64,000 nucleotides of DNA, taken from the NCBI GenBank assembly GCA_020064725.1, contig JAGTWJ010000019.1:806001-870000 (forward strand), read 5' to 3'. The DNA comes from Drechslerella dactyloides (taxonomy: Eukaryota > Ascomycota > Orbiliomycetes > Orbiliales > Orbiliaceae). Both the position numbers and the translations under genes were made by a program. Below are positions 1 to 11,067 of the stretch, piece after piece; position 1 is the stretch's first letter; every line of letters begins with the position of its first letter. The notes under the pieces are model-generated. The model saw nothing but the letters and a program-made list of their open reading frames with translations, was not told the DNA's origin and ran no database searches.

Positions 1-293
1 TGCTGTTGGAATGGAAACTTTGCCAGGGCGGGATGACCGATGTGGAGATCATTGGGGTCTGGTAAGCGGTCCCTCGTTGGGTCATATTTAGGTTTTGAGC
101 CCATCCATATCATTCTAGAGCCGGTCTGGCTGTGCTGCCACTCATAACTCGGATGGGCTTTTTTGATCGCATCGGGAATGCTATTAAGGGCGTCCTGGTA
201 ATCTTTGACGGGAATCGCTGTATCTCGTGAGGGTTGGCTTGTGGTTGGGTAGCAGCGACAATCTAGCCAATATAAAGGCATGAGTATGCTTTA

Positions 294-1073
294 TTAGTTG
301 ACTCGATCTATACTAAATTGCTTATGTTCGGTATATAAATATCTATATCTTGATTGATACTTCACTAATACATTCTGGCTGGCCAGCATGCAGTACCGTC
401 CGTTTGCAATTTGTAAGCTAAGGGTCATGTATCCAGGGTCGGACTTACTCCACCAGTCGCGGCACTGATCACGGCGATAATCGTCACAGAACGGCCTTCT
501 ATTACTTTCCATATCCGCGGTTCCCGCAGCGTTGCCGATGGTTAACTCACCAGTCTCCGGGTCACATGTGCAAGACCTGCAGGCATTAATCCTCCTGTAG
601 TGAGCCGCTCTAAAGTAGGCGCGGTTATTGACATTCCGGGGGTCCGGGCGTCGACGTAGCATAAAACGCGGAGCTCCATGAAAGGTCGGGTAGTGGTTAG
701 GATCGGGGTCCATGCGATCCAGGACATCTGGCGCGCTCGCACAGTCTATATACCATCCTGCAAAAATTGTCCAGTCGACCCTTTTATCGAGGCCGGACCT
801 TCGCTGTGGGGATCCTTCATTCGCCTGGCGCAACGGCGTAGGCTCAGAAGTTCGACGGATATCTGACTCGCGCAGTCCCTTAACCAGCTGTGGTACCGGA
901 TCGTTCAGAAGTCTCGTTGTTTTATCGGGGATCTTATTTGTATCGGGTGTCTCGGGTTGTTCCGGGAGGTAATTCCCCTCATGGGTAAGGGCTCGGCCCG
1001 GCGTCGCCAGCACTGCGGCTGATCTCGTCCATATTACAAGTGATGTTGAAATAAGAAAAAGGAATCGTAACAT
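294..1073 (-). CDS. small secreted cysteine-containing protein, possible Kex2-processed proprotein
   Basis: Intronless ORF of 259 aa from an ATG at 1073. The N-terminus has a hydrophobic core (residues 2-24, FLFLISTSLVIW) typical of a signal peptide. It is followed by a Pro/Glu/Arg-rich stretch and a dibasic LDKR site at residues 95-98, which looks like a Kex2 cleavage point. The remaining domain of about 160 residues has seven cysteines (about 111, 165, 168, 170, 196, 204, 228) including a CRSCTC cluster, and many Arg and Tyr. I recognise no family. The layout of signal, pro-region, dibasic site and Cys-containing mature part is what fungal secreted proteins and effector candidates show, but function is not inferable. 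The neighbouring 1.4 kb is gene-free. The start is well supported because it sits directly before the signal peptide. Confidence 0.6.
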   Translation of the reverse strand: MLRFLFLISTSLVIWTRSAAVLATPGRALTHEGNYLPEQPETPDTNKIPDKTTRLLNDPVPQLVKGLRESDIRRTSEPTPLRQANEGSPQRRSGLDKRVDWTIFAGWYIDCASAPDVLDRMDPDPNHYPTFHGAPRFMLRRRPDPRNVNNRAYFRAAHYRRINACRSCTCDPETGELTIGNAAGTADMESNRRPFCDDYRRDQCRDWWSKSDPGYMTLSLQIANGRYCMLASQNVLVKYQSRYRYLYTEHKQFSIDRVN

Positions 1074-2464
1074 TCTTTGCTGTGAAGTTGAATATATAGC
1101 TTCTTGCTCTCCGGTAGAACCGAACAGTTACAAGATACGATTGCAAGTCGATGATAGAACCGCTGGCGCTCGGGACTGAGTGAAGTCGAGCAGATGTGCC
1201 TTCAATTCACATAATTGGGTGCTTACCACTTCATTTGACGTGGAGAGCACATACACATATATATAAGCATACCGTAGCCGTTAGGGTTTTGTATCGGTCG
1301 CCCCTAGGCTGTTGCTGTGGCGTGGATCCAAGCCGTAAATATTTAGCATTGACTTGAGTCCCAACGCCTCAGTAGTAACGGTCGTGATCTGTATCGCAGT
1401 ATTTCAGGTGTATTTTTAGTCATACGGAGCCAGCCACCAGCTCAATTAAATGTAACCCACGAAGACAGACAACGGAACGAAATTAATTGCCCGGTAAACT
1501 AAACTGCGACGGCGAAGGGAACGAAACTTCTCTATTGCGATATAATAATATATATTGTATGCATGTTGGTGTTAGCCGGTGCCATAAATCCAACCTTCAT
1601 TGTGCAATTGATTGCCACACATTAACTAAGTAGTTGGTATACCAATATCTATCTTTCCAGCCACCAACGCGGTTCTGGCGCAGACCTAGGCCGCCAACTT
1701 TTCAGCTTAATTTCGCAAAGCTTGAAGCTCACCGCGTGAGCGTTTTATGTGCACAAGCATTAGTCTATCGCCTGATCAGTGCAACAACCTTGCCAAAAAT
1801 AGCCACTTTATCACCTAGGTGCTTTGTATTCAACTCGGACCACTTTCAAACAGCACAAGTATTCCGCGCAGCTTCAGGAAAGAGCCCCATCTAGTTTCCT
1901 GGTTTCCCTAACCTGCAGCTTATCATAATACGAAGTAGACTTGAAAGCTTCCATCTGGAAATCTGTACATAGGCGAGCAACCCTTGCCATTAGAAGCTTT
2001 TCCAGCGCTAAGTTAAGCGAGAATTGATCATATGTATGTTTCCCGCGGAAATAAACGCCAGTTGGTTGTACTTACCAGTGATGGAGCTGTAGACGCATGC
2101 GAGATAGTATTGATATCCGGGTACTCAAACCGGGCCTACAGCTACAGTGTGTGAACCATGATATACACAATCGACTAATAAATGATCAGCATTTGCTCAA
2201 GGGCTCGCAAGGGCTGCAGTATGTAAGCCTCTCGGCCCCACAAGTTTAGGCTAAAGCACCATAGACTCGGGATTCTTCAACTTCTATCCAAGAATGTGTT
2301 GTTGTGTAGAATACAACACTTGTACGGGGTGCTCCCGAGCCCTGTTCTCGACCCCTCCCCCGGGCCCGGAGGTGGCCGACCGGGGAGACCATGACTCTTT
2401 GTCCAATATATATCTGAGATCCCCAGAAACTTTTCTGCCCACTCGCCATCATCGCATCCACACC
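1074..2464. other. intergenic, no gene seen
   Basis: Between the divergently transcribed secreted-protein gene and the deoxyhypusine hydroxylase gene. Only short ORFs without protein-like composition occur. It probably contains both promoters; a CCAAT/TATA-like cluster sits at its right end. Confidence 0.6.
2403..2413 (+). promoter_or_regulatory. CCAAT overlapping TATATAT upstream of DOHH
   Basis: CCAATATATAT occurs about 52 bp before the DOHH ATG. It joins a CCAAT pentamer and a TATA-like run, as in a core promoter. Its closeness to the ATG would imply a very short 5' leader, so it may be coincidental. Confidence 0.25.
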
Positions 2465-3444
2465 ATGGAGACAGTCTCCCAACTTCAATCCGTCCTCTGC
2501 GACGAATCGGCGAATCTCGCGCTCCGCTTCCGGGCGCTTTTCTCTCTGAAACACTTTGGAGTCAACGGCGACCTCACGGCCATCGATGCCATCGCCGCTG
2601 CGTTCCCGTCAGAATCTGCACTGCTCAAACACGAGCTAGCGTATTGCCTCGGTCAGACGAAGAACCCCCACGCCATCAAGCCGCTACGTGACCGTCTTGA
2701 AGATCCAAACGAAGCCGCCATCTGTCGCCATGAGTCAGCCGAGGCACTTGCCGCCATTGGTGGGGCGGACAGTTTGCCATTGCTGCGGAAGTATCTAGAC
2801 GACAAGGAAGAGTCCGTTCGACAAACCTGCGAGCTGGCGATTGCCAAGATAGAGTACGATCTGTCCGGGAAGGGAGTCACGGAGGATTTGCAAAAGAGGT
2901 TGGTGTCTCTCTCTGCCTGCTAATCTCCTGATAGTTGATGGTTTACTGAACTATTCTCACAAGCGCCTTTGCCTCTATCGATCCGGCTCCACCGCTTCCT
3001 TCTTCCGTAAAATCTATCGCAGATCTGCAGACTGCGATGAACGACCAGTCTCTCACCTTGTTCGACCGCTACCGAGCTATGTTCCGCCTGCGCGATATCG
3101 GTACTCCTGACGCCATCGATGCTTTGGCTTCTGGCTTCGCTGACCCGTCTGCACTGTTCCGTCATGAGATCGCCTTCATCTTCGGCCAGATGTCAGACCC
3201 TCACTCGAAGGACGTTCTGATGAAGGTCCTAGCTGACACCAAGGAAGACGGCATGGTGCGTCACGAGGCTGCGGAAGCGCTCGGTAGCATCGGTCTACCG
3301 GAGATCGATGAAGAGTTGAAGAAGTACGTAAACGACCCGGAGAAACTAGTCAGGGATAGCGCGATCGTGGCCTTGGATATGAGCGAGTTCGAAAAGAGCG
3401 GGGACTTCGAGTACGCGTTGGTGCCAGAGAAGGCGAAGGCTTGA
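2465..3444 (+). CDS. LIA1: deoxyhypusine hydroxylase (HEAT-like, di-iron)
   Basis: Two exons, 2465-2898 and 2964-3444, joined across a 65-bp intron (GTTGGT...CAAG) to give 304 aa, the usual length for the family. The enzyme hydroxylates deoxyhypusine on translation factor eIF5A, completing hypusine. It is built of HEAT-like repeats in two halves. The four His-Glu pairs that hold the di-iron centre are all present: KHE (H56/E57), RHE (H89/E90), RHE (H212/E213) and RHE (H245/E246). The linker after the intron reads FASIDPAPP, typical of fungal orthologues. An in-frame extension upstream of 2465 is rejected because family similarity starts at METVSQLQ. The next gene, Rpa12, converges from the other strand. 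Confidence 0.95.
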
Positions 3445-3777
3445 CCGATCGATAAATTAGCATTTGGGATACCCTCGGGTTGGATCGGCGCATTTTGTAA
3501 AGTCACTATCAAAAGTTTCGGGTAGGCCACCGGATTAGGGGATAGATTCCGCCGTCGCTAGATCGATAAACGCCATATTCGTCTCAACGGAATATTTCAT
3601 TTTGGAGTTCTGGGACTGCTTTCCTGGTTTAGACAGCCGCTGTAGTACATTGGACAGGCTAAGCATGGCTGCTGACATGACAATCTACTCGAGCATCTAT
3701 ATAATTCTCAAATTGCTGCAGCTGGTCTACAAAATCGACACATGATATCATACGCCAAAGCAGGATCTCCATCTAAC
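3445..3777. other. convergent intergenic region
   Basis: Shared 3' side of DOHH (plus) and RPA12 (minus). No gene is seen; it presumably holds both 3' UTRs and polyadenylation signals. Confidence 0.6.
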
Positions 3778-4568
3778 TTAATTGTTCGTGTTATATCTGC
3801 CATTATGGGGTAATCAGTAACTGTCGACAGAGTTTCTCGAGCTATAGGTATTCGAAATTTCGTCAATATGCTCACCTGTAATTGCAATTGGGGCAGTTAT
3901 AAAATACTAGACAAAAATTGTTAGCCCCGGATCCATTTATTTGCAGTCCTTTATCTAGACTCACCAGTCGCCTACATGAACGCGAAATGCGAGATTAGCA
4001 TATTCCAAGTACTATATATTGCGATCGCGATGTGGATTATGAGACTTACGCCCTCGTCAGCACTCCTCAATTGCGCCGTCGTAAACCTCATAACTGGATG
4101 GTCGCACTTCGGGCATGGTGTATCAATCTACCCCAAAAGTCAGCGCTAGTTATTCGCCATCTGCGTTGTATTTTCCGCGTTGCCCGAAAAGCCTCCTTCA
4201 GCGATGCAAGCTGGCTGTACTAGCTAGGTTCGGCGAGAATCGAAGAATATTTGTATATACGAACCTCAGGCTGCACGTTGAGGTCCCCCATCGCCAGGTT
4301 CTGCCCGGTCGAGTGCTTCTGCTTCAGCGCTGACGGGAATGCGTTAGGCCGCGAGTGGGTTACCACGGTTTTCGAGCTTGTGTCTGTTTGCCCATGTTAA
4401 AATTTCTGTTGCCTGCAAACTCCCCTGCACCAGATCTGAGCGCTCGCGCAAGGACTGACCTTTGTTGATGCATCCGCAGACGATGCATGTAATCTTGTCT
4501 TGGCCGATGGAGCGGTCGAGGAGGTTGCCGCAGTCGGTGCAGAAGATTAGAGCGCCGATTGCTGCCAT
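3778..4568 (-). CDS. RPA12: RNA polymerase I subunit Rpa12 (A12.2)
   Basis: Six exons on the minus strand: 4460-4568, 4265-4383, 4050-4127, 3965-3971 (7 nt), 3876-3906 and 3778-3796, with introns of 58-137 bp. The joined product is 120 aa, the normal size. Rpa12 is the Pol I subunit for RNA cleavage and proofreading, and acts in the nucleolus. The N-terminal zinc ribbon has C10-x2-C13 and C28-x2-C31. A linker with the conserved SRPNAFPSAL segment follows. The TFIIS-like C-terminal ribbon has CPKC, the catalytic hairpin QLRSADEG, CPNC, and the conserved terminal YNTNN. Each junction restores this order in frame and has GT/AG ends. The 7-nt exon (GCGACTG) supplies Ala-Thr plus one base between ADEG and FYNC. 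Automatic predictors would probably truncate this gene. Confidence 0.88.
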
Positions 4569-4954
4569 CTTGCTCTCTTTCCGTGCTTTAGATGGAGAGT
4601 AACGTAAAGCGAAGAGAGTTGGCAGAAAATTTGCGATTGTTGGCCCAAGTGAGGTTTTGAAGTTTGTGAGACATGCATGCATGCATTTGCATGGAACGAG
4701 CAAGGGCAGTTGAAACGCCGCACAACGCCGCACAAGGACCTTGCATTGATCGAGTGCAGGCATCTACATCTACGGTCAGGCCGATGAAGTATGCAATCAG
4801 TTGGTAAATTCGATATGAACACGGATCGAACACCCAAGGGAAGGAAAATCTAAAATCTGCTAAAGCTCACTTTGATATAACCATTACCCCTTTACATATC
4901 CGAAGCATAACACCGATAACACGCCAACTCCAGGATCCCAAGTTCGGAGTTCTA
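4569..4954. other. intergenic between MLH1 3' end and RPA12 start
   Basis: Both neighbours are on the minus strand, so this holds the MLH1 3' UTR side and the RPA12 promoter. It contains two overlapping TGCATGCA palindromes (4674-4685) about 105 bp upstream of the RPA12 ATG. No gene is seen. Confidence 0.55.
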
Positions 4955-7744
4955 CTAACAACTCCTCTCGAAGATCTTGTAGAGTCCCTTCAGGTCCGCT
5001 ACCTCCGTTATGCTCTTCAGCATCTTCTGCGACGGCAGCAATCGCCTCTTGAACTCTGGAAACAAGACACGTTCCAAAGCGTCACCAATTGCTTTCCTTC
5101 GCACTTCATATACCCTCATTTGCTCTTTGATTTCAGGAGGGTATTCCTCGCTGAATTGGTCCGTATTATCCATTTCCTCATCTTGGTTGTCTGCCGCCTG
5201 TGTTGCCTGAATATGCTCCTCGAGTTGTATTTGCCGTGGAACCGCCTCTGGGACATAGAAGATCGCGAGCTCCTGTATAAAACAGTCGAAGCACTCGAGT
5301 TCATCTTCCCAATTCACCTTTAAATCGGTCAGCTTGTTTGCAGGTGTGCATAACATAGTGGAGGCGAACTCACTCTTGGTCCTAGCCGCAGAAGAAAGGA
5401 TGGTAGTTTGGCAAGATTTGGTGAGTAATCCTTTAATAGTAGTGGTATGGTCTCGACTTCGCATTCATCATTGATCCTCAGAGAAAAGTATTCGGCCATC
5501 ATCTCCCTTTTCTCGAATAGTGTTTCAATAACTTGCTGTAACGTTCGGTTTTGGGTCAGCTCTTCTCTTCTGGGTTTGTATCATTGAGGGTGTCTTACAT
5601 CTGCCACTCCCTCAAAGTCTGATTCTATCTCGCCATCTCTTGTACGCTCGGCTTGCTGCTCCGCTTCAATGCCGATTTCTATCAAGTTTCGGAGGGGTAT
5701 GGGCTCGTCGAATCGTATTTCTCCAAAGTTTCCGAAGTCATTCAGGCCCAACTGGTAGAAAAATTCAAAACTAAGATCCATTATCCGGTGTATTAGCTAT
5801 GTTTCTCAGGGAATACGGTTGTTGGGGTTTCCACTACACACCAAGCCGCGCCATAGTCCACCAAATACAATTTCGTTCCATTCTGTATCGACGCCAATCG
5901 CTTCCATTCGTCCACAACGCCAACGAAGGTGTGGTTTCCGAAGAGCTCTTCAAGACCCTTATGAGCCTGGTCCCTGACCTCGGTTCTCAGAGTCCTTATA
6001 CTCGCGAGTTTGGTCTGTCGCCTGCTTGCCTCTACAACCTCATACTCTGGTTGGAGATCATCCGGGAATTCCTCATTCGTGCTCTCCTCGTTCACCATCC
6101 TTCTCAAGGTTTCGCCCCCTGAAGATGAAGATGCTACGGGCGGCAACATGGATGTGATTTTCCTCGCTTTAGAATCCGTTCGGACCATTTCATTTTCGTA
6201 TGGCCGCTTTGGCGTCTGAGTAGGCTTCGCTGGAGTTGCAAATTGCTTGCTTGTACTGCTTGCCTGGGCGACAGGCGCAGCTTGTGAGAGAGATATCCCA
6301 GCACCGGGTAGCACGGTCTGTGTCATGAACGACCGTGATGTATCTACCGCCGCAAGGCGCTCTTGAACGCTGTCCGAAATCTTCTCAATGATTTCGTCTT
6401 CATGCAGGAAGTTGACTTCTCGCTTGGTAGGATGCACGTTCACATCAACTCGATGCGGCTCGATGTCTATTGTCAGATAGAAATAAGGATGGCATCCTTT
6501 GGGAAGAAACGCCGTATATACCGACTCTAGTGATTTTCGGATCGCCGTTGACTCGACGCAGCGATCTAGTTACTTTGTTAGCTTAAAACCGTAGAAGTAG
6601 AAATATCATGGGAGTGAGGCTAACGATTGATGAATAGGAGCATTGTAGTCTTCTTGATGCTATAGTTAGCGTTGCTGACCAAGCCCTTTGCCTTAAATCC
6701 CAGTCTCTGGTCTTCGACTTCGAAAGGTATCAACTCATTAGCTACAGAATTGCCGTATATTTGACGGACGCGATCGATCGTCTTTGCAGCGCTTTGTATT
6801 GCAACACCCATTGACGATTCTCCATGCTAGTTAAGCGGTGTTAGCTCTATCGTTATAGCATAGCGGGTAAGCCTACGAACCTTTTTACAACTAAAAGCAA
6901 TTCCATCACAGTGAATGGCATATTTGCCAACCATATCAAGCACTTTCGAATATTCGTCATTTACATTTCGGAAGGCTCTTCTTCTGCTAGGAATATTATA
7001 GAAGAGATCTTCTACTGTGATCTGTGTTCCCTGCCTCCCAGCGACGGCCTTGGGTTCTGCGGATCCGCCAGGTTTCGGTGGTATGAGCTTCCCGTCTGAG
7101 TACACAGCTCTCCAAGCGCAATCCGAGTCTTTAGTTTTGGTTGTGACACTCAAATGTGCGATATGGCTGATACTCGCTAGTGCTTCGCCACGAAAGCCAT
7201 AGGTCCCAATGCTAGCAAGATCTTCGAACGTCTTAAGCTTTGACGTTGTAAATCTTTCGCAGAGGATCCCCAAGTCGTCTTTCTACAGCAGTCAATGCAG
7301 TTAGCCGAGGCACTACTCATTCAAAGCATTTAGCTTGACTGAAAAAGCAAGTGGTAGGCCATACATTAATCCCGGAGCCGTTATCCGTGATTTGTAGAAG
7401 CTTCAGACCGCCATCCTTTACGACGACTTCGATAGATGTTGAGCCTGCATCAACGGCGTTCTCGAGGAGCTCCTTGAGAGCATGCACTGGGGCAACGATG
7501 ATCTCGCCGGCCGCGATTTTGTTCACAACCGTTTGCGAAAGAGCCTGATAGAAATGGGAATGTTAGACTCTCTCTTCAAACCCTTTCGCGAAAATTGGAA
7601 GCGGACCTTAATCCTTCTGGGGGCATTTCCGTCGAGTTCATCGTCGGCTTTGCGCTTCGTGCCTCGAGCATCATCGTTCGACGTCATGGCTTGCGGCGGT
7701 TGCTCTGGGAGGTCGATAGACGTGTCCATTTCGTCGTGATCCAT
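4955..7744 (-). CDS. MLH1: DNA mismatch repair protein MLH1
   Basis: Eight exons: 7607-7744, 7365-7544, 6881-7282, 6625-6826, 5842-6565, 5599-5770, 5374-5535 and 4955-5317. Introns are 54-82 bp, and the 780-aa product matches fungal MLH1 length. It is the common subunit of the MutL heterodimers in post-replicative mismatch repair. The GHKL ATPase motifs are intact: E71 and N75 in KELLENAVDAG, DNGSG at 100-104, TTSKL near 118-122 and GFRGEAL at 135-141. FINHRCVES and VHPTKREVNF mark the transducer domain. The C-terminal dimerisation domain has FFYQLGL, IPLLLK and VNWEDELECF. The protein ends FERSC, whereas well-known orthologues end FERC. A 46-residue N-terminal extension with a basic GTKRKAD patch precedes the ATPase fold. 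It shares a 393-bp divergent promoter with FIG4. Confidence 0.93.
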
Positions 7745-8137
7745 GTTGGATGAGCTTCTGGTGGAGGCTTTGACTCCTTTGCGATCCTGTCACGAACTAC
7801 GGCTCCGGTAGGCTTGGGGGCTTCCTGTGGCGGACCCTTGGACGTGAATGCGACGGGGGTGAGACTCGTGGTCAGATGAACGCGTTTGTGTTTGTCGAGT
7901 TCGCGGCCGTCGTGTTGTCGCAATGTGCCACCTCGTGACGACACTCCTCCATTGACATCCCACCACCGACCATTCCTTATCGACATCATCCACCGACCGA
8001 GCTTCCAAAGCATCAAAGCATGCAACTGAAGGCTGGACAGTCTAAGCGGCGTGACGGATCTTCTAGGTCCTCAACCTCCTTAGAGCGCCGACATCGAGAC
8101 ATCGGACCACCGTCCAGATTCCCACCGGGTGCTCAAC
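7745..8137. promoter_or_regulatory. divergent MLH1/FIG4 promoter region
   Basis: A 393-bp stretch between two divergent start codons. It must contain both promoters unless upstream exons exist. ORFs reading through it are extensions in other frames without conserved content. No clear TATA box is seen. Confidence 0.5.
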
Positions 8138-11067
8138 ATGCCGGAGCCCACAGAGAAGGATCAATACGACCAGGGCTCTCCACCGGAGCCTGAGCGCGAA
8201 GAAGAAGCCAAGTCCGACGGGTCAGAAGGCACATTCATCGAGCACTCAGAGGCTCTGGAACCCCCCTCTGACAAGTCGTCCTTTGTACCGTCGCCAGGTC
8301 TTCACCCTGAAATCCCGGTCAACTATTCAGGGAGGTCCTCCGCACGATCTCATCATGACGAGAAACGGGCACCCCCCGAACCGATATCAGATGCCCCAGA
8401 GGGTGTTCACCGTATGCAAAAGTTCACACTCTATGAAACATCTACACGATACTATATCGTCGGTGCCGATCTTTTAGATGAGCATTACCGGATGTTGAAG
8501 ATTGACCGAACCGTCGATGCGGGTGAACTCTCGATAACGGAGGATGATGTGGTTTATACGAAAGAAGAGCTGGTTCTACTGCTTGCTGCTATCGAGGATG
8601 GGAACCTAGCCCACGGAGGGCTCAAAACTCGATGCGCAATGTGGGGAATCCTAGGGTTTATTAGGTTCACGACGAACTATTACATGCTGGTCATTACGAG
8701 GAAGAGCATAGTCGCGATGTTGGGGGGGCACTATATCTACCAAATCGAGTCGACAGATCTGATACCCATCGTCTCCTCGACGTCAACAAAGAAGGCGGAC
8801 AAGAACCCCGAGGAAGGTCGATTCATGGGCATCTTTGGAAACCTCGATTTAACTAGGAACTTCTACTTCAGCTACTCCTACGATATCACCCGGACGCTAC
8901 AATATAACCTGTCGAAGGCACGGCAAGCCCTTAAGAACGGCTTGCGCCCCTCGCTGACTTCGAGCGCCGATTACAACGAGATGTTCGCCTGGAACCACTA
9001 TATGCTGCAGCCAGCACTCCAATACATGACAAATACCTTCGATTGGTGTCTACCGCTGCTCCACGGTTTCATCGACCAATGCAAAATAGCCGTCTTCGGC
9101 CGGCCAATATACGTGACGATAATTGCCAGGAGATCGCGGTATTTCGCAGGAGCAAGATTCCTAAAGCGAGGCACCAACGACCTGGGATACGTTGCAAACG
9201 ATGTTGAGTCCGAACAGATAGTCTCCGACATGCTGACCACATCGTTTCACGCCCCTGGAGGAATACTCTTTGGGAGTCCCAATTATACGTCATACGTTCA
9301 ACATCGTGGAAGTATTCCTTTGTATTGGTCGCAGGAATCAAGCCCATCGGTTCCAAAACCTCCCATCACTCTCAATCTCGTCGACCCATTCTTCTCGGCT
9401 GCTGCCCTTCACTTTGACCAACTCTTTGATCGATACGGGACACCGGTCGTTGTCTTGAACCTGATCAAGGCAAGAGAGAAGGTTCCTCGAGAATCGTTGC
9501 TGTTGCACGAGTTCACCCAGGCCATCACCTACCTCAAAACGCTTTTGCAAGAGCCGGAGAACATCGTGTATAAGGCCTGGGATATGAGCCGGGTCGCAAA
9601 AAGCCATGACCAAGACGTTGTTGAGAAGCTTGAAGAAACCGCGACAGATGTTCTCAAGCTAACCGGTATCTTCCACAACGGCTACGGCGACCAGTTTCCG
9701 GTTCAACTCCAGACTGGGGTATGCCGTACAAATTGCATCGATTGCCTCGACCGGACGAATGCCGCGCAATTTGTGATAGGGAAGCGCGCGTTGGGTATTC
9801 AGTTGAAGGCGCTTGGTATCGTCGAAGACGAATTCATAAGATACGACACCGATACTTCAAATCTGTTCACGCATATGTACCACGATCACGGAGATAGCAT
9901 CGCCTTGCAATACGGCGGATCGCATCTCGTGAACACGATGGAAACATACCGCAAGATCAATCAGTGGTCCAGTCATTCCCGAGATATGATTGAGAGCTTC
10001 AAGCGGTATTACAATAATTCGTTCATGGACGCACAGCGACAAGAAGCCATCAATCTATTCCTAGGGAACTACATATTCGCGAAGGGTCAACCGATGCTGT
10101 GGGATCTCGAGACAGACTACTACTTGCACCACGCGGATCCGCGGATGAAAAGACACAAACGCAGCTATGTTAAGTGGTGGACGGACGCCCACTTAGAGAA
10201 GCCTCCAGTACCACCTATTGTCTCAGTAGAAGACCTAGATGGACGGGATATCTCATTCGTGGATGAATTCTGGTTGGAATATTACAAGCCAAAGGCACTG
10301 TCGACATTCCCCAAAATATTTTCTTACAGGATGGCATCGACAGCCAAGTACGCATACCCTACTTCCTCTAACCTCCATGACTCACATGCTAATGCCCTCG
10401 TAGAAGTCTCAAAGCTCCAGACGGGACCGCTCAGGACCCATCCCCATTTGCAGTGCGCAATCAGGCTGCAGACGCTGACATTCGTCATCGGCGAAGAAGT
10501 GCCAAGGCTACCAATCCTACCATGGAGCTAAGCCGGCAGCTCAAGCGTCTGTCTTTGCAACGCTGGCTCACAGACCCTACAGCAGAGCATACGCACTCAC
10601 ATGAGAACAATCTCAAATATAGCCTGAATCTAAGCCTGAATGACAGTATTCCCTCAATCCCGGGCACCAACCCGAAGTCCGACAAAGAGGCCCTCCCGCC
10701 ACAGCTGTGGACGATGGAGCAGATTGTTTATCACTCTATGAACCCATCCGTATCAAAATCCGAAAAGGCAGAGTACGAGCGCTACGTGATACATCCGCTA
10801 AACTTGCCGATCGTGCCGCACGAGAATATCCCAAATGCACCCAGCGTATTTGTGAACTATGTGAACAGTGGGAGCCCCAGCGCCGTTGCAAATCTGAGGA
10901 GTAAGGTTGAGGATGAGGCCGTGTACAAGACTTTTGTTGATGCAGCGGATAACTACATCGCCGGGGTTGAGGACCCGGCTGCCAAATTGCGATATAAAGC
11001 CTATCAAGGATACGTCATGGGTAAGGGGTTCAAACAGTTGAGAGCAGAGAGCTTGGTCAAAGCTTGA
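8138..11067 (+). CDS. FIG4: SAC-domain phosphoinositide phosphatase Fig4
   Basis: Two exons, 8138-10347 and 10404-11067 (intron 56 bp, GTACGC...GTAG), encode 957 aa. Fig4 is the polyphosphoinositide 5-phosphatase of the Fab1-Vac14-Fig4 complex on the vacuole/endosome, controlling PI(3,5)P2. After an acidic, Ser/Pro-rich N-terminus of about 90 residues, the SAC domain begins near KFTLYETSTRYYIVG and includes NYYMLVITRK. It carries the catalytic CX5R motif in RTNCIDCLDRTN, with C533 and R539. The C-terminal part after the intron contains the conserved segments LPPQLWTMEQ and NIPNAPSVFVNYV. The open frame extends back to 8129 only through a GTG, so the ATG at 8138 is taken as start. The C-terminal frame changes exactly at the intron. 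Confidence 0.93.

Noticed and set aside
3972..4264. Longer alternative third exon of RPA12 (open frame through 4128-4220)
   Set aside because: It puts the zinc-ribbon cysteines out of frame or adds a stop; direct joining at 4127 gives the correct linker length.
8129..8137. Three extra N-terminal codons for FIG4
   Set aside because: The frame there begins with GTG; the first ATG is at 8138.
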